Positions 1 to 10,957 of a stretch of DNA of 64,000 bases are shown here, one piece after another. The notes beneath the pieces were generated by a model. It was not told the DNA's origin. It did no database searches and saw nothing but the letters and a program-made list of their open reading frames with translations. The position numbers were made by a program, and so were the translations under genes. Position 1 is the first letter of the stretch, and each line of letters starts with the position of its first letter. Origin of the DNA: Batillaria attramentaria (Eukaryota > Mollusca > Gastropoda > Batillariidae); NCBI GenBank assembly GCA_018292915.2, contig JACVVK020000371.1:152001-216000 (forward strand). The letters are read 5' to 3'.

Positions 1-206
1 TCGTTGCACCATTGAGTACACTTCTGTTGGCTCAGTGCCAGCATTACAGATGCTTTCACTGTCCAGGTATCTAAGTGGTGTGATGATAGGCACCACGAAA
101 ACAGCTCAGAACGATCTGTGAGTATAACAATGGCAGCATTAGCCCCTTTACATGTCTCAGTTTTCTCATGAAAGAACATTACTACTGCTGCTTATGGCCT
201 GTGCAG

Positions 207-285
207 GTGAGGGGAAGAAGGCCGAGTCTCCAAAGAAAGCAGAGCTGAGGCCTGGCTTCAAGGAAGCCGTGTGGAAACAGATGGA
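207..285 (+). CDS. R3H-like gene, internal exon
   Basis: Acceptor 'tgtgcag' ends at 206 and donor 'gtaagt' starts at 286. It enters mid-codon with two bases and leaves after two bases of a Glu codon. It encodes a Lys/Glu-rich linker followed by a helix ending VWKQM(E). Confidence 0.55.
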
Positions 286-2068
286 GTAAGTTCTTCTACT
301 GTACTCTCTCTTTCCTTTCTCATTTTAACCTTATTCCTTTTTAGGAGTATGTGGCAACAGCACGTCTGACACCTTTCTAATAGTTATAATGTGTGGATTA
401 TGTGGCAACAACACGTCTGACACCTTTCTAATAGTTATAATGTGTGGATTATGTGGCAACAGCACGTCTGACACCTTTCTAATAGTTATAATGTGTGGAT
501 TATGTGGCAACAGCACGTCTGACACCTTTCTAATAGTTATAATGTGTGGATTATCTGTAGACAACACACACGTTTTGAAGGTTTAGGGCGGCACATTTCC
601 AATGAGCGGGGAAGGAAGCCTGAATGAACAGTGCCATGTACTTCAGCTGAAATATTCTTTGCCCCAACTGGAACTCGAACGCTCAACCTCTCGCACTGGT
701 GGGGGGAGATGTTATCTCTGTACCAGTGACTGCCCCCCTGACCTGTCTGGTAAGAGTAGGGTTTGAAAAGAGAAGATGTGTCTTGGTCACGGCAGTTGGG
801 GCACAGTAGACGTGACTAAAGCAAACTGCGGAGTTTCCGTAATTGGCACTTCACAGAAAATTTATGACAACTTACTTACTTACTTACTTAGGCCCCTGGC
901 TCCAAGTGGAGCATAGGCCATCGACAATCCTTCGCCATCACACTCTGTTCTGGGCTGTTCTTCCACTCCAGTCCAGTTGGTCCCCTGCTTATAATGTTAT
1001 ATTAATATAGCTCTGCCTCAGTGTCCCGCCTCCAGCTCTTGCGAGGCCGGCCTCTCTTCCTTTTCCCCTGCGGGTTCCATGTCAGGACTTGGCGTGTGGT
1101 GCTGGGTGCTGGCTTCCTGAGGTGTTATTAATTTTTTTTTTTTTAATTACAACTTACTCTGTATAAATGTCATTTTTAGTTTTCTAAGCCAGTTTTTCTG
1201 TGTCAGGAATTTTCGTAAAGACCGCGAGTTGAGTGAGTTGCCGTTTCCGGATGGACAGCTGACTGAGAATGAGTACTTGTGTATCGTGGAGGCCGTGTCG
1301 GAGATGAATATGGACATTCAGAGACGAGGAACGGTAAGCCAGCCATGTTGTCTCACTCAATCAGTTTGTTGTTTTAGACTCAGAAACATGTACAGCTTAA
1401 AACAATCTGTGTGGAGCACAGTTTGGTGTGGGTAGTGCTGGACATCAGAACAGTGAAACAGTAAGATTTTGTTTATTTATTTATTTGGGGTTTTTGGTGC
1501 GGATTGTTTGGTCATGGAAATTTGGTGAGGGGCGTCCTTCATTAGCAGTTAAGTCTACCATTGAATATAGATCTGTGATGGTAATCTTCTGTCGTGGAAA
1601 AATGACTTAAGGGCCTATCAAATTCATGAGACTTTGGACATTATTCCGGAAGATAGTCCTTCTAATGCTCGGGTCGTGAGTTCGATCCCGGCTGGAGCCA
1701 AATATTTGTGCTGGCTTTTTCATCGTTGACCCGTCTTTGATATCACCCTATGTGGTGGAAAAGGACGTTAAACCCCCAAACACCCGGAAGATAGTCATTG
1801 ATGTATATTGATGATCTTGTCATGTTGATGTATATTGATGATCTTGTCATGTTGATGTATATTGATGATCTTGTCATGTTGATGTATATTGATGATCTTG
1901 TCATGTTGATGTATATTGATGATCTTGTCATGTTGATGTATATTGATGATCTTGTCATGTTGATGTATATTGATGATCTTGTCATGTTGATGTATATTGA
2001 TGATCTTGTCATGTTTGTTGCAGGGGAACAACACACGCATGGTTATCATGAAGAAGACCAGCAAATAA
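207..2068 (+). CDS. 3' end of a gene with a C-terminal R3H-like domain (partial, three exons)
   Basis: Three exons, 207-285, 1207-1333 and 2024-2068, join in one frame with GT-AG borders and end at TAA 2066-2068. The upstream part lies outside the window. The joined reading begins EGKKAESPKKAELRPGFKEA, continues with FRKDRELSELPFPDGQLTEN, and ends NNTRMVIMKKTSK. The order of a helix, then 'F..D..L..LPFP..LT..E', then a hydrophobic helix, then a short strand 'TRMVIMKK' resembles the R3H fold (single-stranded nucleic-acid binding), but the Arg-x3-His signature is not preserved: the equivalent stretch reads EYLCIVEAV. The R3H reading is therefore a weak structural analogy and I cannot name the gene. 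A lysine-rich linker precedes the domain. The acceptor of the last exon abuts a 27-bp x8 minisatellite. Confidence 0.5.
349..556. repeat. 51-bp minisatellite, four copies
   Basis: Units start at 349, 400, 451 and 502 with the core ATGTGGCAACAGCACGTCTG; a fragment of a fifth follows. It lies in the intron of the R3H-like gene about 60 nt after the donor. Because 51 is a multiple of 3, both strands stay open through it, giving spurious repeated peptides. Confidence 0.9.
600..750 (-). mobile_element. tRNA-derived SINE fragment
   Basis: On the minus strand the segment contains 'gcgttcgagttcc', matching a pol III B box, within a tRNA-like stretch (gcagtcactggtacagagat upstream). No terminal repeats or clear ends are visible. 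Confidence 0.4.
880..1130. mobile_element. Probable degenerate non-LTR element 3' end
   Basis: Intronic segment starting with a (actt)n tract, followed by 'ggcccctggctccaagtgga' and 'gtgtcccgcctccagctctt', a pattern of interspersed retroelement tails in invertebrates. The assignment is by general resemblance only; no ORF is visible. Confidence 0.3.
1207..1333 (+). CDS. R3H-like gene, penultimate exon
   Basis: Acceptor 'tgtcag' ends at 1206 and donor 'gtaagc' follows at 1334. One base completes the Glu codon of the previous exon, then the frame runs without stop to Thr (ACG 1331-1333). It carries LPFPDGQLTENEYLCIVEAV, the most R3H-like stretch. Confidence 0.6.
1659..1783 (+). mobile_element. 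tRNA-derived SINE with target-site duplication
   Basis: A B box 'gagttcgatcccggc' is followed by a tail ending 'ggacgttaaacccccaaac'. The insertion is bounded by a perfect 13-bp direct repeat, CCGGAAGATAGTC, at 1646-1658 and 1784-1796. This is the signature of target-primed retrotransposition. The copy looks 5'-truncated: only the B-box half of the tRNA part is evident. Confidence 0.7.
1797..2015. repeat. 27-bp minisatellite, eight copies, abutting a splice acceptor
   Basis: Eight nearly identical units with core ATGTATATTGATGATCTTGT. The array ends within about 10 nt of the acceptor of the terminal exon at 2024, so branch site and polypyrimidine tract must lie in or replace the repeat. It begins directly after the SINE target-site duplication. 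Confidence 0.9.
2024..2068 (+). CDS. R3H-like gene, terminal exon with stop
   Basis: Acceptor 'tttgttgcag' ends at 2023. The exon encodes GNNTRMVIMKKTSK and a TAA stop. The upstream acceptor region is almost entirely the 27-bp minisatellite, leaving only about 10 nt of ordinary sequence before the AG. Confidence 0.55.
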   Translation, partial: GNNTRMVIMKKTSK

Positions 2069-2341
2069 CAGGGGGATGATGTCAACATAATGGCCTGTGC
2101 CGCCGTCCTGTCCCAACCACGATGAGAGTACATGTACCATTAAGAAGCTATTAGGTGCTAGATCCTTCAGATACACGGCCGCTGCTGATGTGGACAGCTC
2201 TTTCCCTGAGCCTGTTCAGAAAGCTCCAGACTCCATACTTCAGAGGAACTGTAAAAAACTTGTCTCCTCCAGTCAACTAATTAATGACAGTGTCAGACAA
2301 AGCAAGATTTACTCTAAGTTCTTTCTTTTCATTAGCTTTTT
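2069..2341 (+). other. Probable 3' UTR of the R3H-like gene
   Basis: About 270 bases after the stop codon contain no further coding exon. No clear AATAAA is visible before the 1.1-kb repeat element begins. Confidence 0.35.
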
Positions 2342-2401
2342 GGCTCCCTTGTGTAACAATGGGAGTCTATGTATTAACCCTCCGTCGTCTGTCTGTCTGT
2401 C

Positions 2402-2470
<69 letters not shown>

Positions 2471-3457
2471 AGAAAACTTTAACGTTGTCATTTTCTCAGA
2501 ATCTACAAACAGTAGAGGCACCAAACTTGGCATGCTGATAGACTAGCACAAGACCTTTCAAAACATATCATTTTGAATGACCTTGACCCAAGGTCAAGGT
2601 CACTAAAGCTCTCTGTTTGAAAATTTTACATTGGCATTTTCTCGTAATCTACAAATGCCAGAGGTTTTAAACTTTGCATGATGATAGACATTGATAAGAA
2701 CTTTATAGATATACATGTAGTCAGTGACCTTCTGTCAAGGTCAAGGCCGTACAAGATAGTTTTGTGAAACCTTAACATTGGCATTTTCTCAGAAACAATG
2801 AACAGCAGAGGTGCCAAACCTGGCATGCTGATAGACAGTGATAAGACCTATGCACACATACCATCTTAAATGACCTTGACTGAAGGTCAAGGTCATTGAA
2901 ACAGTGTTTGGAAATTTTACATTTGCATTTTATCAGTATCTATAAGAATCAGAAGCATCAAACTATGTGCAATGATTGACATTGGCAGCACCTTTACAGA
3001 CATACCTGTGTTCAGTGACTTTTAGTCAAGGTCAAGGTCATGCAAGTGTTTTTGTTTTTTTTTGGAAACTTTAACCTTGGCATTTTTTTCAAAACAACAA
3101 ACAGTAGAGGCACCAAATGAGGCGTGATGATAGACAGCAATGAGACCTACCTTTCTGAATGACCTTGACTGAAGGTCAAGGTCATTAAAGCTGTCTGTTG
3201 TGAATTTTAACATTACTGTTTTCGGAGGAACTACAAATGCTAGAGGCATCAAACTTGGCATGATGATAGACATTGATGAGATCTCTTTTGAATGACTTTG
3301 ACCAAAGGTCAAGGCTGTACAAACTGTTTTGGGGAAAATTGTAATATTGCCAGGAACTCAGAGCGCCAGACACATCACTTAGCATGATACTGGATAGTGA
3401 TAAGAGCTCTACAAACATACTTTTGTGAATGATCTTGACCTGTGTCACAAGGGAGCC
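2342..3457 (+). mobile_element. 1.1-kb TIR element built of TCAAGGTCA modules (copy 1)
   Basis: The element begins GGCTCCCTTGTG and ends CACAAGGGAGCC, a 12-bp perfect terminal inverted repeat; similarity with its relative continues to about 3480. After a (TG)n tract at 2407-2468 it consists of seven diverged modules, each about 132-148 bp. Each module has a phrase like 'ttttctcagaatctacaaac' and a dyad TGACCTTGAC...GTCAAGGTCA (near 2578, 2725, 2873, 3016, 3161, 3293, 3429). There is no coding capacity. An inverted relative lies at 17913-18986. Confidence 0.8.
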
Positions 3458-3482
3458 ATGGAGGCTTCTGCCTCTCTAGTTT

Positions 3483-4057
3483 TTTTTTTTTTCGTCTCAG
3501 ATTCATTTCCAAGATGAACCAGCAATACCGTTTCCAAGGAGTTTCTGTACCACAAAGTGGAAGTTGGATTGGACCGGCACGGGGACATATTCTCAGGGAC
3601 ATACCTCTCATTTGCCACTTAAAATCCAGTATTTTTGTAAATAGAGAGAGGCAAACAACAACAAAACAAAGCAAAAGTAAAAACAGAAAACAAAAAAAAC
3701 AAACCAACTACAAATGGAGCATAAGTGTACAAGAATGGAGCACCGAAGAAACATTGTGCCATTTATACCATGTTGTGACAGACCATAGTGGTGGTTGCTG
3801 AGTTTGGCAAAATCACTCTTGAAGTCCTCCACGTTGACTTTCTGCTCAAAGACTTGGAACAGGGTTGACACTCGTTACACCGGCTTGTTTGTCAGCCAGA
3901 CTTTTTTGTTGTTGTTTTTGTTCTCTTGTTGCCAGTTTGTCAATGACCTGCCAGAATTCGGCTTGGAGATCATAGTAGAGGGGATTTCCACAGAACTGAA
4001 GTTGTGTGTGTCTGTACATGTGGGTGTGTGGGTGCATGTTTTTTGTGCATGCAATGC

Positions 4058-4104
<47 letters not shown>

Positions 4105-5267
4105 GTGAAGTGATAATAGGTGCGACAAATTAATCTAGTGTACAGTGTACCTGTTTTGTTAATATTTCAAGTTGAACAAAGTTTTCGTAAGCTTTTACAT
4201 TTGTTTTGTAATCACTAATGGTACTACGCTAATATGCTTGACATTGCCAGTGTGTTGTCATTGCCAGTGTGTTGTCATTGCCAGTGTGTTGTCATTGCCG
4301 TTTGTTTGCAAGGCAGAACAGCTGAGTTAGCTCTACACTGCTGTCGGAACACTATTGGGCTTTTTGCCTTAATAGTAACAGAAACTAACTGCGCCGATTT
4401 CCAAGATTTCTAGGCTTCACAGAACAGTTGGGACAGGCGAGCTTGTGTATGCACAAAATAGTTTATCTTAGTGATATGTAGAACTTTTAAATTTCTAAGC
4501 TCCTAACAGAAAGCTTTCGGAAGTGTGAAAAAAATTTACAGTCAACCGTGCAAGCACAGTCAACTCTGTCACAGTTGCAGAGTTTTCAGCGTCCCTGAAG
4601 CCCCTATAAAAGCCAAAGGCAGCCTGATTTCACAGTTCAGTTTTGGTTTTGACACCGAGCAAGATAGATCGTGCAGCACTCAACATCCACTAGACACTGT
4701 AGTAATGTGTCTCACTCACCGACCAAAAGCCAAATAATGTCACGGCAAACTCGTGCTCTGGTTTTATTAGGGTCCCCGAAACGCTGAAAACTCTGGAACT
4801 GTGACAAAGTTGACTGGATTATGCACAGTTGAAGGAGTCGCAGTTTAAAAAACAAAAACGTAATGTTTGTGGCTTTTTGCTGAGATTGCAGACCTTTAAT
4901 GCAAGCCACTGATGTCTTACTGTGCGTACACTGAAAAAGGGGGGGGGGGGGGGGGGGTGGATATGAAAATTTGAGCTGCTCTGTTGTCTGTTGTTCATTG
5001 CTACAATTACGAAACTGCTGCAAGCTGGATATCTGTTTGTGAACTATACAAAACCGATTATCATTAAGTTTGTGTGAAGGCTTGGTAGACTTCTGCACAC
5101 AAACTGTTCACTTTTGTTTTATTTTTTTCATTTTCATCTTTCTTATTCATTCCTAACACCTCCTTCTTTCTTATTCATTCCTAACATCTCCCACTTTGTG
5201 TTGATGAAGAAAAAGAGAGAGAGAGAAAGAAAGAGAGAAAGAAAAGAAGAAAAGCAGCTGATTACTA
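3483..5267. other. Non-coding stretch with small repeats
   Basis: No exon recognised. It holds a (TG)n tract at 4061-4102, three copies of a 17-bp unit (attgccagtgtgttgtc) at about 4243-4300, a diverged inverted repeat at about 4553-4820, a poly-G run near 4939-4957 and a GA-rich stretch near 5210-5255. Confidence 0.6.
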
Positions 5268-6526
5268 GACATGGATTAGTGTAGCTCAGGCACTTTCAGC
5301 CTGGTTATTTGTGTGTGTGTGTGTGTTTCTGTGTGTGTGTGTGCGCGCGCACACAGCTCAGACTTGATGCTGTGCTTGTGGTGTTTAGTTTTATTTGACT
5401 CCTTACTCTTTAGATTTAGAAACATGTTCACATATTATTCTGTTAGTTGCACCCAAATAGGTGATCACGTATCATCTTTGTACGCTGTTTTGTTCATCAT
5501 TTTTTTGTTCTGTATGTCACGCCTATAAAGGTACATGTACATTAAAAACATAAAGAATCTCAAACAGCTGATGCCTTGATACAAATGCCTCGTGTGTTTG
5601 GTGCTTGAGTGCATGGAAGAGGTTTGCTGACAAGACTGGGGATTTGTCTGTGTTTCTGTGTGCTTTACCTTTTTTTCTCTCCTCCTCTCCTCTATATCAC
5701 TTTGCTGTGTAAGCACGTGTGCGTGCACACACACACATCATTCCTTTTCAATGAACAGCTTCGGAATTAAAAAAACAAAAACAAGCAAAACAAACCCAAA
5801 AACAAAACGAAACATGCGTGACCAATAATCTGCAAGAGGTATCCATTTTCTACATGCTTGTGCAGGTAAGTGAGCACAGTTCACTGCAGATACTGAGGCA
5901 CCAGTGATTCAATGAGCACAGTTCACTGCAGATATCACGTGAAATGAATACCATTCACTAGTCTAGCATGAGATTACAGTCAGTACAAGTGAGTACTGTT
6001 CACATTCTCCCAATAACTGAAGCTGAGCTGATAGTAGATAAGAACTTGATGTGAGTACTGCTCAGTACATGCCAAGAAGTGTCCACTAGCAAGTGAATAC
6101 TGAACATTCAAAGTGAGCACTGTTCACCAGCTTTTCATTACAGACAATGAAGTGTGACAAACCAATCACTGTCAGATGTAATCCCTTTCCACTGGAAGTG
6201 AGAGCCGTTCATGCTCCTCCCCCTATCTCCACTGGAAGTGCGAGCCGTTCATGCTCCTCCCCCTATCTCCACTGGAAGTGAGAGCCGTTCATGCTCCTCC
6301 CCCTATCTCCACTGGAAGTGAGAGCCGTTCATGCTCCTCCCCCTATCTCCCTGGGACATGTTTTCACACGCCTGCATTTTGTTTCCTGTTGCACATGAAA
6401 GCTCCTGATCTCTTCCTTTCAGGGTGAACAGTGTTCAGGATCAGAGTGAAAGCCTGTTGGAAAATTCACTGTCTATATTCTGCAAATTACTGCTAAGGAC
6501 AGGGGACTCAGTCCTGAATCTCTCCC

Positions 6527-6559
<33 letters not shown>

Positions 6560-6627
6560 TCATTCACTCACTCACATGCACACGCGCAAATAACCAGGCT
6601 GAAAGTGCCTGAGCTCCACTAATCCAT
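5268..6627. mobile_element. 1.36-kb inverted-repeat element containing palindromic motif arrays
   Basis: About 45 bp at 5268-5312 (containing CTCAGGCACTTTCAGCCTGG) recur as a near-perfect inverted copy at 6583-6627. Both sides have simple repeats immediately inward of the arms. The interior contains a series of GTGAGYACNGTTCAC-like motifs (5872-6130) and a 40-bp x4 tandem array. No ORF suggests a transposase, so it is a candidate non-autonomous foldback element. Confidence 0.6.
6189..6350. repeat. 40-bp minisatellite, four copies
   Basis: Units start at 6191, 6231, 6271 and 6311 with core ACTGGAAGTGAGAGCCGTTC. The motif 'agtgagagccgttcat' resembles the dispersed GTGAGYACNGTTCAC motifs just upstream, so the array may have grown from one of them. 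Confidence 0.9.
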
Positions 6628-6648
6628 ACATACACACAGCTCACAGAC

Positions 6649-6654
6649 TTTATT
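6649..6654 (-). terminator. Candidate polyadenylation signal (AATAAA, minus strand)
   Basis: TTTATT on the plus strand gives AATAAA on the minus strand. It is one plausible end for the kinase transcript, 5.65 kb after its stop codon. No transcript evidence is available. Confidence 0.25.
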
Positions 6655-9131
6655 ATGGAACTACTGTATTATGTAAAACAGAACTTTCCTTGATACTGAT
6701 CATAAATATCCTTTGGTATACATGTCTGATACCAGTAACAATACAAAGTATCCTTCACACTTGAATATGCTACACACACATGTCCATGTCTCAACATATT
6801 TCACATAATTACATCATCATTTCACTGAATCAAAAATATTCAAAAACAAAACCTGTACATACTGGTATGCACAAACTCATTGGTGCAAATGAAATATACA
6901 GCAGCGCAGACAAAGTAAATTGCACAGTATTGCATCAGTATATTACTACAATACAAACAAGCAGTGTAACGATATGGACAGATCTTGGAAGTGAACATAA
7001 ATGTGTACAACTTTTCACTGGTTTGAAAATAAACGGAGAGGGAAAAAAAAAATCAAAGGCCAGACTTTCTGCGTAAGAAGCATGTGACATAAGGCTCAAA
7101 ATAAAATCTGCCGTAACGCTGCCCACAGTACATATATATAGTATTAAAATAAATAAAATCCTTATACGTGTGATCATATATTTGTAAATGTATATGTGCA
7201 GCCACTAACACGAGAGACAAGAATGAATAACATAGGCCACAGAGTCAGTGAAATAACATAGGCCACAGAGTCAGTGAAATAACATAGGCCACAGAGTCAG
7301 TGAAGTACATCACATCAAATCTGCTGGTATCAGTGGTAATGTCTCGGAATTGTAGATGTGACTGTTGATTCTGCCAACCCAGAGACAGTACTTCATTTAC
7401 CACCTGTGTCCTGCCCAAACTTGAGGACAAGGAAAAGGGTAATTGTAATGTTCTAGTTTATCAGCCGTATCGTTCACTCCACCAGTATACAGACAAATAT
7501 TGCAGGAAAGAGACAAAACAAAGGGGTGAAGACAAAACAATGAACAAAATCATACTACACATAGACAAAGATTTTGTGAGAGGACAAGTCATGGATTAAA
7601 ATAGTGATCATGGAATGAATTATGTTAACCACCCACATGCTTCCAAAAAAACAGGCCAGACAAAACAACAGACACACAAACTACACACACACACACACAC
7701 ACTCTCTCTCTCTCTCTGAAACCTATAGTTACGGGGTGCCTGCAGAGATTTCCCTTACAAAACTTCAACAGAATCCTATTCTTTGGATAAAAATGTGCCA
7801 TCGAATGCCTACTGTAACACTGACAGATAATGGCACAAATGGTCAAGAAGTGGTGAAATGTGCACATGCATCAAGATGACTGAGCAAACTTCAGGTAAAC
7901 ACCAAATACAATACAGTTCACAGGCTGATTATGCTTGAGTGTGTTCGTTGTTTTGGTGTCGACCATAGTGGTGTTGATGACAAACATGGGGGGTATTTAT
8001 TCGACAGAACATGGATTAGTTATGCTGCAACATCTTCAGCATTCAAAAAGCATATTTCTTAGTCTAATACATACTACTTAACAACAGTACAGGCATTGTT
8101 ACTACGGAGTCCTGTTCATCACACTCAAACTGCTGTAATGTTTATAAATAAGGCTGAGGTTCAGCACAGTGGCAGTTACACATCCCATACCATGACTGTA
8201 AAACCTTGAAAGAAAATGAAATTTAAATATGACTTTTTCTCTGAGTGTGAGTGCCTTTTCTGCATTCCACACAAAGTGCCCTCAACCGATATTACATGTA
8301 TATATAACAAACCTCCACCTGTTACTTGTTTCTCTGTACCTTCTGTGTACATTTTACTGGATTATGATTTTGAAAGTTGAGACTCAGAATACAGATCTAC
8401 ACCAACCCATGCATCCAGTATGTGAACTGTGACGTGGTTTGTTCAGGTACAGCGGTGGCATGACTAAGAACTCGGTGTCAAGTCACAACTGTTTTGATAT
8501 TACATGTGGTTTTACTCAGTGCAAATAGTGCAGTATTTGTATTTTATAATAACATTCTGAGTTAAAGAAGAAGAAGAGGAAAAAAAAAAACCACAACGTA
8601 AGTATTAAGATTTAAGAAACGTATACAAAAATATTGTAGAAGTCACTGATGGTTACATGGTACAAAACATCACAGGAAAATAACTGTACTGTTTGTCTCT
8701 GAGAAGTCTTCTGAACTACCAGTATATTAAAAAGTCGAGTGAGCTTTTTGTGTAACAGTTGTGTGTGGAATGTTCAGAAAGTGAAATGTACAGAGACAGA
8801 CGAGAAGTGCCTAAAATCTGTACTGAGAACAGGCAGAGAGGGGGAAGGGGTACGAGGAGAAGGGACAAATACCAGAGAACAGAATTCAAAGAAAAACTTG
8901 ACCAAGGCTTTTGCTACAACCATGCAATTATTTTATATTACCGTCGTTCCTGCGAAACCCTGTGCTATATGATTGTCATCACACTTACAAGGTGTGGAAC
9001 AACACCGGTGAAATACTGTCATCACACCAAGTGGCAACAGTTAATGTCTAAAAATGCAGTACATATTCCAGAACATTTGGTGCAATATAAAATCACAACC
9101 ATGGAAGGGTGCCTTTTTCATAGTTCTCTGG

Positions 9132-9414
9132 GCCCGCATAAAAGTTGGGGTTAGGGAGTTTAGCCCCGGGTGAGAGTCTAACCTCGAACTAAACTAGCTC
9201 TAGGGTTAAATTTTCTGTTGTTTTTTGTTTTAAATCAGGAAGTGGGTCCATTCCATTTCCAGCAAGATGCCTATGCTGTTATAGAAGGATTTTTGCCTGT
9301 CTTTCTTCGCTTCCTTTTTTATTTTTGTTTTGGGGTTTCTTTTGTCCTAGTCTGGGTTAGGCCCGTAGCCGTGGGTTAAATTAACCTTGAGTTTTACATA
9401 TACCCTGGCTTTTG
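9132..9414 (+). mobile_element. MITE of a three-copy family (copy 1)
   Basis: About 280 bp, clearly similar over its whole length to 14303-14586 and 52418-52688, all in the same orientation. It shares the phrases 'aactagctctagggttaaat', 'aaatcaggaagtgggtccat' and 'cttttgtcctagtctgggtt'. This copy has diverged termini. Confidence 0.75.
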
Positions 9415-10142
9415 AGAGATTATCATGATTGACACTGACGAAAACTAATACATTTTGACAGAAATGACTTTTTCAAAAAATAAGGTCATGATGTCGCAAA
9501 GTAAACGTAAGAGCCCTTGGTTTTACATGGCAGATGCTCAAGTACATCTCCCAAACACATCCGTCTACCAATACCAACTGAGAAATACAAAACTGCTCCA
9601 GGTATCCACTAAAGACATGACAGTGAACACAGTCCCATTATGACTGAAGGGTTTTTGAGGTCCACGTTTTGAGCAATCTTGTGATTTGACAATTTTCTCA
9701 GGAAGCTGTTTGTCAGTTAGACATTTTGAACTGCTCATGCAACTGTATGACAAATTTGTATGACAGAAATCACTGGTAAAATCAAAGAAAATGCAGCAGA
9801 TACCCACTTTTAGCTCTCTCTCCCCCTCACACACACACAACCATTTGTGCACTTTTATCCTTGAAAAATAAAACCTGTTCATTTACACACACACACACAC
9901 ACACACACCCTCCCCCTCAGCGTGGTCTATGTACATGTGTAAACACAGAAATGCCTGTCACTTGCAGACACTAGCACAACAGCACACAGTACAAAGCTGC
10001 ACATGAACAGATCAATTCACAAGAGCTGCTTAACCACTGACACCACACACAAAACACTGGCTGTAGTATATAAAATAACACCAAAAGGCAGCTTCAAAAG
10101 GACCAACATGCAAGGTCTTGCCAACACATTTCGGCTGAGGCT

Positions 10143-10372
10143 AGCCAATCAATGGGGAACATGATCTCCAGTCAGCCAATCAATGGGGAACATGATCTCC
10201 AATCAGCCAGTCAATGGGGAACACGATCTCCAATCAGCCAATCAATGGGGAACATGATTTCCAGTCAGCCAATCAATGGGAAACATGATTTCCAGTCAGC
10301 CAATCAATGGGGAACATGATTTCCAGTCAGCCAATCAATGGGGAACATGATTTCCAGTCAGCCAATAAATTT
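10143..10372. repeat. 31-bp minisatellite, seven copies
   Basis: Direct repeats with core AGCCAATCAATGGGGAACAT at 31-bp spacing and no intervening unique spacers. Each unit contains CCAAT. Confidence 0.9.
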
Positions 10373-10776
10373 GGCAAAGTGTGACTGCTTCAAACAAATG
10401 AGCATTATCAAACATGTCTTTTTGTAGAGTATGGAAGCTTCCCATTAAACTATTTCTGAGGTGTACAGCTAAAAACTGGACAGCAATTTCACTGCCATAT
10501 CCAGTGAGGTAGCCAGTGTACGCAACATAGAAATTCCTTCTAATTTTAAAAAAAGCTCCTAATCTTCTCGTAAACACAAACAAACCCCAAACAAACGAAC
10601 TTGTTTCAACGAAATGCTCCATAGTTGCACAAGAAGATAGTATTTCAGGATTGTCAAGACAGAGACAGGTAGCGAGGGAATGAACACTGGTGGCAATGAA
10701 CTCCAATTTTCTGGTGCTACCTTCACTTTGTTTAAATCATCAACTTATCAAACGAGAATTCCCTATTGTTGCCTGC

Positions 10777-10902
10777 TTTTAGCATGCCGGGATGTGACTC
10801 GCCCCTAACGCCTTTCTCTTTTAGCATGCTGGGATGTGACTCGCCCCTAACGCCTTTCTCTTTTAGCATGCTGGGATGTGACTCGCCCCTAACGCCTTTC
10901 TA
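10777..10902. repeat. 42-bp minisatellite, three copies
   Basis: Core AGCATGCTGGGATGTGACTC starts at 10781, 10823 and 10865. The copies are nearly identical. Confidence 0.9.
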
Positions 10903-10957
10903 CGTAATTCAAGAAAAGACCAGAGAACTGTTGCTAGTGGTATTTACATTGCTTTCA

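Noticed and set aside
389..586. Repeat protein MCGLCGNSTSDTFLIVI
   Set aside because: Translation of the intronic 51-bp array; both strands are open because the unit is a multiple of three.
1675..1700. tRNA gene suggested by a B box
   Set aside because: No complete cloverleaf; the sequence belongs to a SINE with target-site duplications.
10143..10372. CRISPR-like array of 31-bp direct repeats
   Set aside because: Repeats are contiguous with no unique spacers, and the genome is eukaryotic.
10335..10706. 123-aa minus-strand ORF
   Set aside because: No domain, no family resemblance, overlaps a minisatellite and lies in the presumed 3' region of the kinase gene.
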